From Propionibacteriaceae bacterium (GTDB lineage: Bacteria; Actinomycetota; Actinomycetes; Propionibacteriales; Propionibacteriaceae), in NCBI GenBank assembly GCA_031268065.1, contig JAIRXX010000141.1:1-7501 (forward strand): a stretch of 7,501 bases of DNA, read 5' to 3'. A program made the position numbers and the translations under genes. Below, in pieces: positions 6,498 to 7,501 of this stretch; within the stretch, counting starts at the first letter, position 1; each line of letters begins with the position of its first letter. Under the pieces are notes generated by a model, which was given only the letters and a program-made list of their open reading frames with translations, had not been told where the DNA came from and did not search any database.

Positions 6498-7232
6498 TTA
6501 GGTCCTCCAGACCCTGTGGTGGGCAGCTTGAGCACGAGGCCTGATAGTGAGCCGATCTACATTGACGTGATGTGGCCGAGTGACCATGTAAGTGATCGCG
6601 TCGCCAATGTCGTCGGCGGACAACGGTGTGAGTCCTCGGTAGGTGGCGTCCGCTCGGGCTTGGTCGCCGTGGAAGCGGACCAGTGAGAACTCTTCGGTGT
6701 GAACCATGCCGGGGCTGATTTCGGTTACGCGCACATCAGTGTCGTACAACTCCAGGCGCATGGATTGGACCATGGCCCGTTCGGCGGCTTTTGCCCCGCA
6801 GGAGCCGGCAGCGTTTTCGTATCCATGATCAGCTGCGGTGGAGGTTACAAACACCACGATCCCGGCGGCTTGCATGAGGGCGGGCAGTAACGCCTTGGTG
6901 ACCCGGGCTGCTCCGAGAACGTTGACGTCGAACATCTTCTGCCAGGCGTCCAGGTCCGCCTGGCCGATGGGTTCTAGGCCGATGGCCCCTCCGGCGTCAT
7001 TGACCAACACGTCCAGGCGGGGTCCGACGGAGGCGGCTAGGGCGGCGACTGATTGGGGGTTGGTGATGTCGGTGGTTTGGGCACGCCCGCCGATTTCGTC
7101 GGCGAGAGTTTGGATTCGGTCAGTGCGACGGGCAGCACAGACGACTTCGTATCCAATAGCGGCAAGTTTCCGGGCGGTAGCGGCACCGATGCCACTTGAT
7201 GCTCCGGTGACCACTGCGAGGGGTTTGTTCAT
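6498..7232 (-). CDS. Short-chain dehydrogenase/reductase with substituted catalytic tyrosine
   Basis: This 244-residue protein is a classical-length SDR with a Rossmann fold. The NAD(P)-binding motif is TGASSGIG at 9-16. CAARR at 32-36 after beta-2 suggests NADP preference. NDAG is at 78-81 (usual NNAG), FDVNVLG at 101-107 carries the active-site Asn104, and VTSTAA at 129-134 carries Ser131. The YxxxK motif instead reads SCGAK at 144-148: Lys148 is present, but the Tyr position is Ser144 (codon TCC at 6801-6803). The downstream SPGMVHTEEFSLVRF and the end HVNVDRLTIRPRAQA are normal for actinobacterial NADP-dependent SDRs. The frame is intact. The ATG at 7232 is chosen because it aligns with the family start and has AAAGAAG upstream; the longer frame to 7316 overlaps the preceding gene. 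It is 28 bp from the epimerase-like gene and is probably co-transcribed with it. Substrate unknown. It may be an inactive or altered enzyme, or the codon may be a sequence error. Confidence 0.88.
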   Translation of the reverse strand: MNKPLAVVTGASSGIGAATARKLAAIGYEVVCAARRTDRIQTLADEIGGRAQTTDITNPQSVAALAASVGPRLDVLVNDAGGAIGLEPIGQADLDAWQKMFDVNVLGAARVTKALLPALMQAAGIVVFVTSTAADHGYENAAGSCGAKAAERAMVQSMRLELYDTDVRVTEISPGMVHTEEFSLVRFHGDQARADATYRGLTPLSADDIGDAITYMVTRPHHVNVDRLTIRPRAQAAHHRVWRT

Positions 7233-7260
7233 CTGGATTGCTTCTTTCAAAATTGGCTGG

Positions 7261-7501
7261 TCAGGATTGCAGTACCCATTCCAGGACTCTGCGCAGGTAG
7301 CTGGCGTTGGCGGCACTGACGGCTAGGCCATCGCCTCCATAGTGTTCGACGACCAGGGGTGCAGAGAATCCGCAGACGATGGCATAGCGCAGCGCCTTGC
7401 GGTAGTTGACGATCCCCTCGGCCAAGTTGGCCGGGTGAGTGGTGATCAGCCCGGTGAGCGGATTTTCGGTGCGGGAGTAGTTCTTCACATGCCAGTAGTT
7501 G
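7261..7501 (-). CDS. Sugar phosphate isomerase/epimerase-like TIM-barrel protein, C-terminal end (gene starts outside the window)
   Basis: The last 79 residues are present and the frame stays open to the window edge, so the GTG at 7488 is an internal codon and not the start. The visible end begins NYWHVKNYSR, resembling the HxKxY strand-6/7 segment of xylose-isomerase-like TIM barrels. It continues AEGIVNYRKALRYAIVCGFSAPLVVEHYGGDGLAVSAANASYLRRVL. The VVEHYGGDG strand with its Glu (a probable metal ligand of the barrel) and the closing NxxYLR helix are typical of the AP-endonuclease-family-2 sugar isomerase/epimerase group. It precedes the SDR by 28 bp, so the two probably share an operon that could modify a sugar or cyclitol. 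The substrate cannot be inferred from this fragment. Confidence 0.8.
   Translation of the reverse strand, partial: NYWHVKNYSRTENPLTGLITTHPANLAEGIVNYRKALRYAIVCGFSAPLVVEHYGGDGLAVSAANASYLRRVLEWVLQS

Noticed and set aside
6486..6686. Possible small plus-strand gene using the strong AAAGGAGGTGATCC as ribosome site
   Set aside because: The first usable start (GTG at 6486) is about 17 bases from GGAGG, too far. The frame is antisense to the SDR and the peptide has no recognisable features.

Overview
The window comes from a high-GC Gram-positive bacterium, most likely an actinobacterium. The evidence is GC-rich codon third positions, an Actinobacteria-style lipoprotein binding protein, a sugar ABC importer with no ATPase of its own, and a ROK-type local regulator. 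The genus cannot be fixed from the sequence; Propionibacteriales-like is a guess. Every gene I can support is on the minus strand, so the reading order is right to left. Two genes are cut by the window edges.

Right-hand unit (7501 to 6498): the C-terminal end of a TIM-barrel sugar phosphate isomerase/epimerase-like protein, then a short-chain dehydrogenase/reductase (SDR). The SDR is full length but has Ser where the catalytic Tyr of the YxxxK motif should be.

Control region (about 6390 to 6497): no clear intrinsic terminator after the SDR. It holds a 21-nt stretch resembling the 3' end of 16S rRNA on the minus strand (anti-Shine-Dalgarno included). Next come a -35/-10 promoter, a 32-bp near-perfect palindrome covering that promoter (probable ROK operator), and a strong Shine-Dalgarno site for the ROK gene.

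Left-hand unit (6390 to 1): a tightly packed operon in the order ROK regulator, two CUT1 sugar permeases, lipoprotein solute-binding protein, small intracellular GH15 glucosidase, GH31 glucosidase (N-terminal 298 residues only). Junctions are 2 bp, -8 bp, 28 bp, 74 bp (with a 10-bp stem-loop) and -4 bp. The reading is an import-then-hydrolyse pathway for an alpha-gluco-oligosaccharide. The gene set (regulator, transporter, GH31, GH15) matches the Kribbella flavida locus for cyclobis-(1->6)-alpha-nigerosyl (CNN) catabolism. There, GH31 1,3-alpha-isomaltosidase yields isomaltose and GH15 isomaltose glucohydrolase splits it. The same assignment here is inference from gene content and GH15 size, not proof.

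There is no gene-free stretch longer than 300 bases. I saw no tRNA, CRISPR array, insertion sequence or att site.
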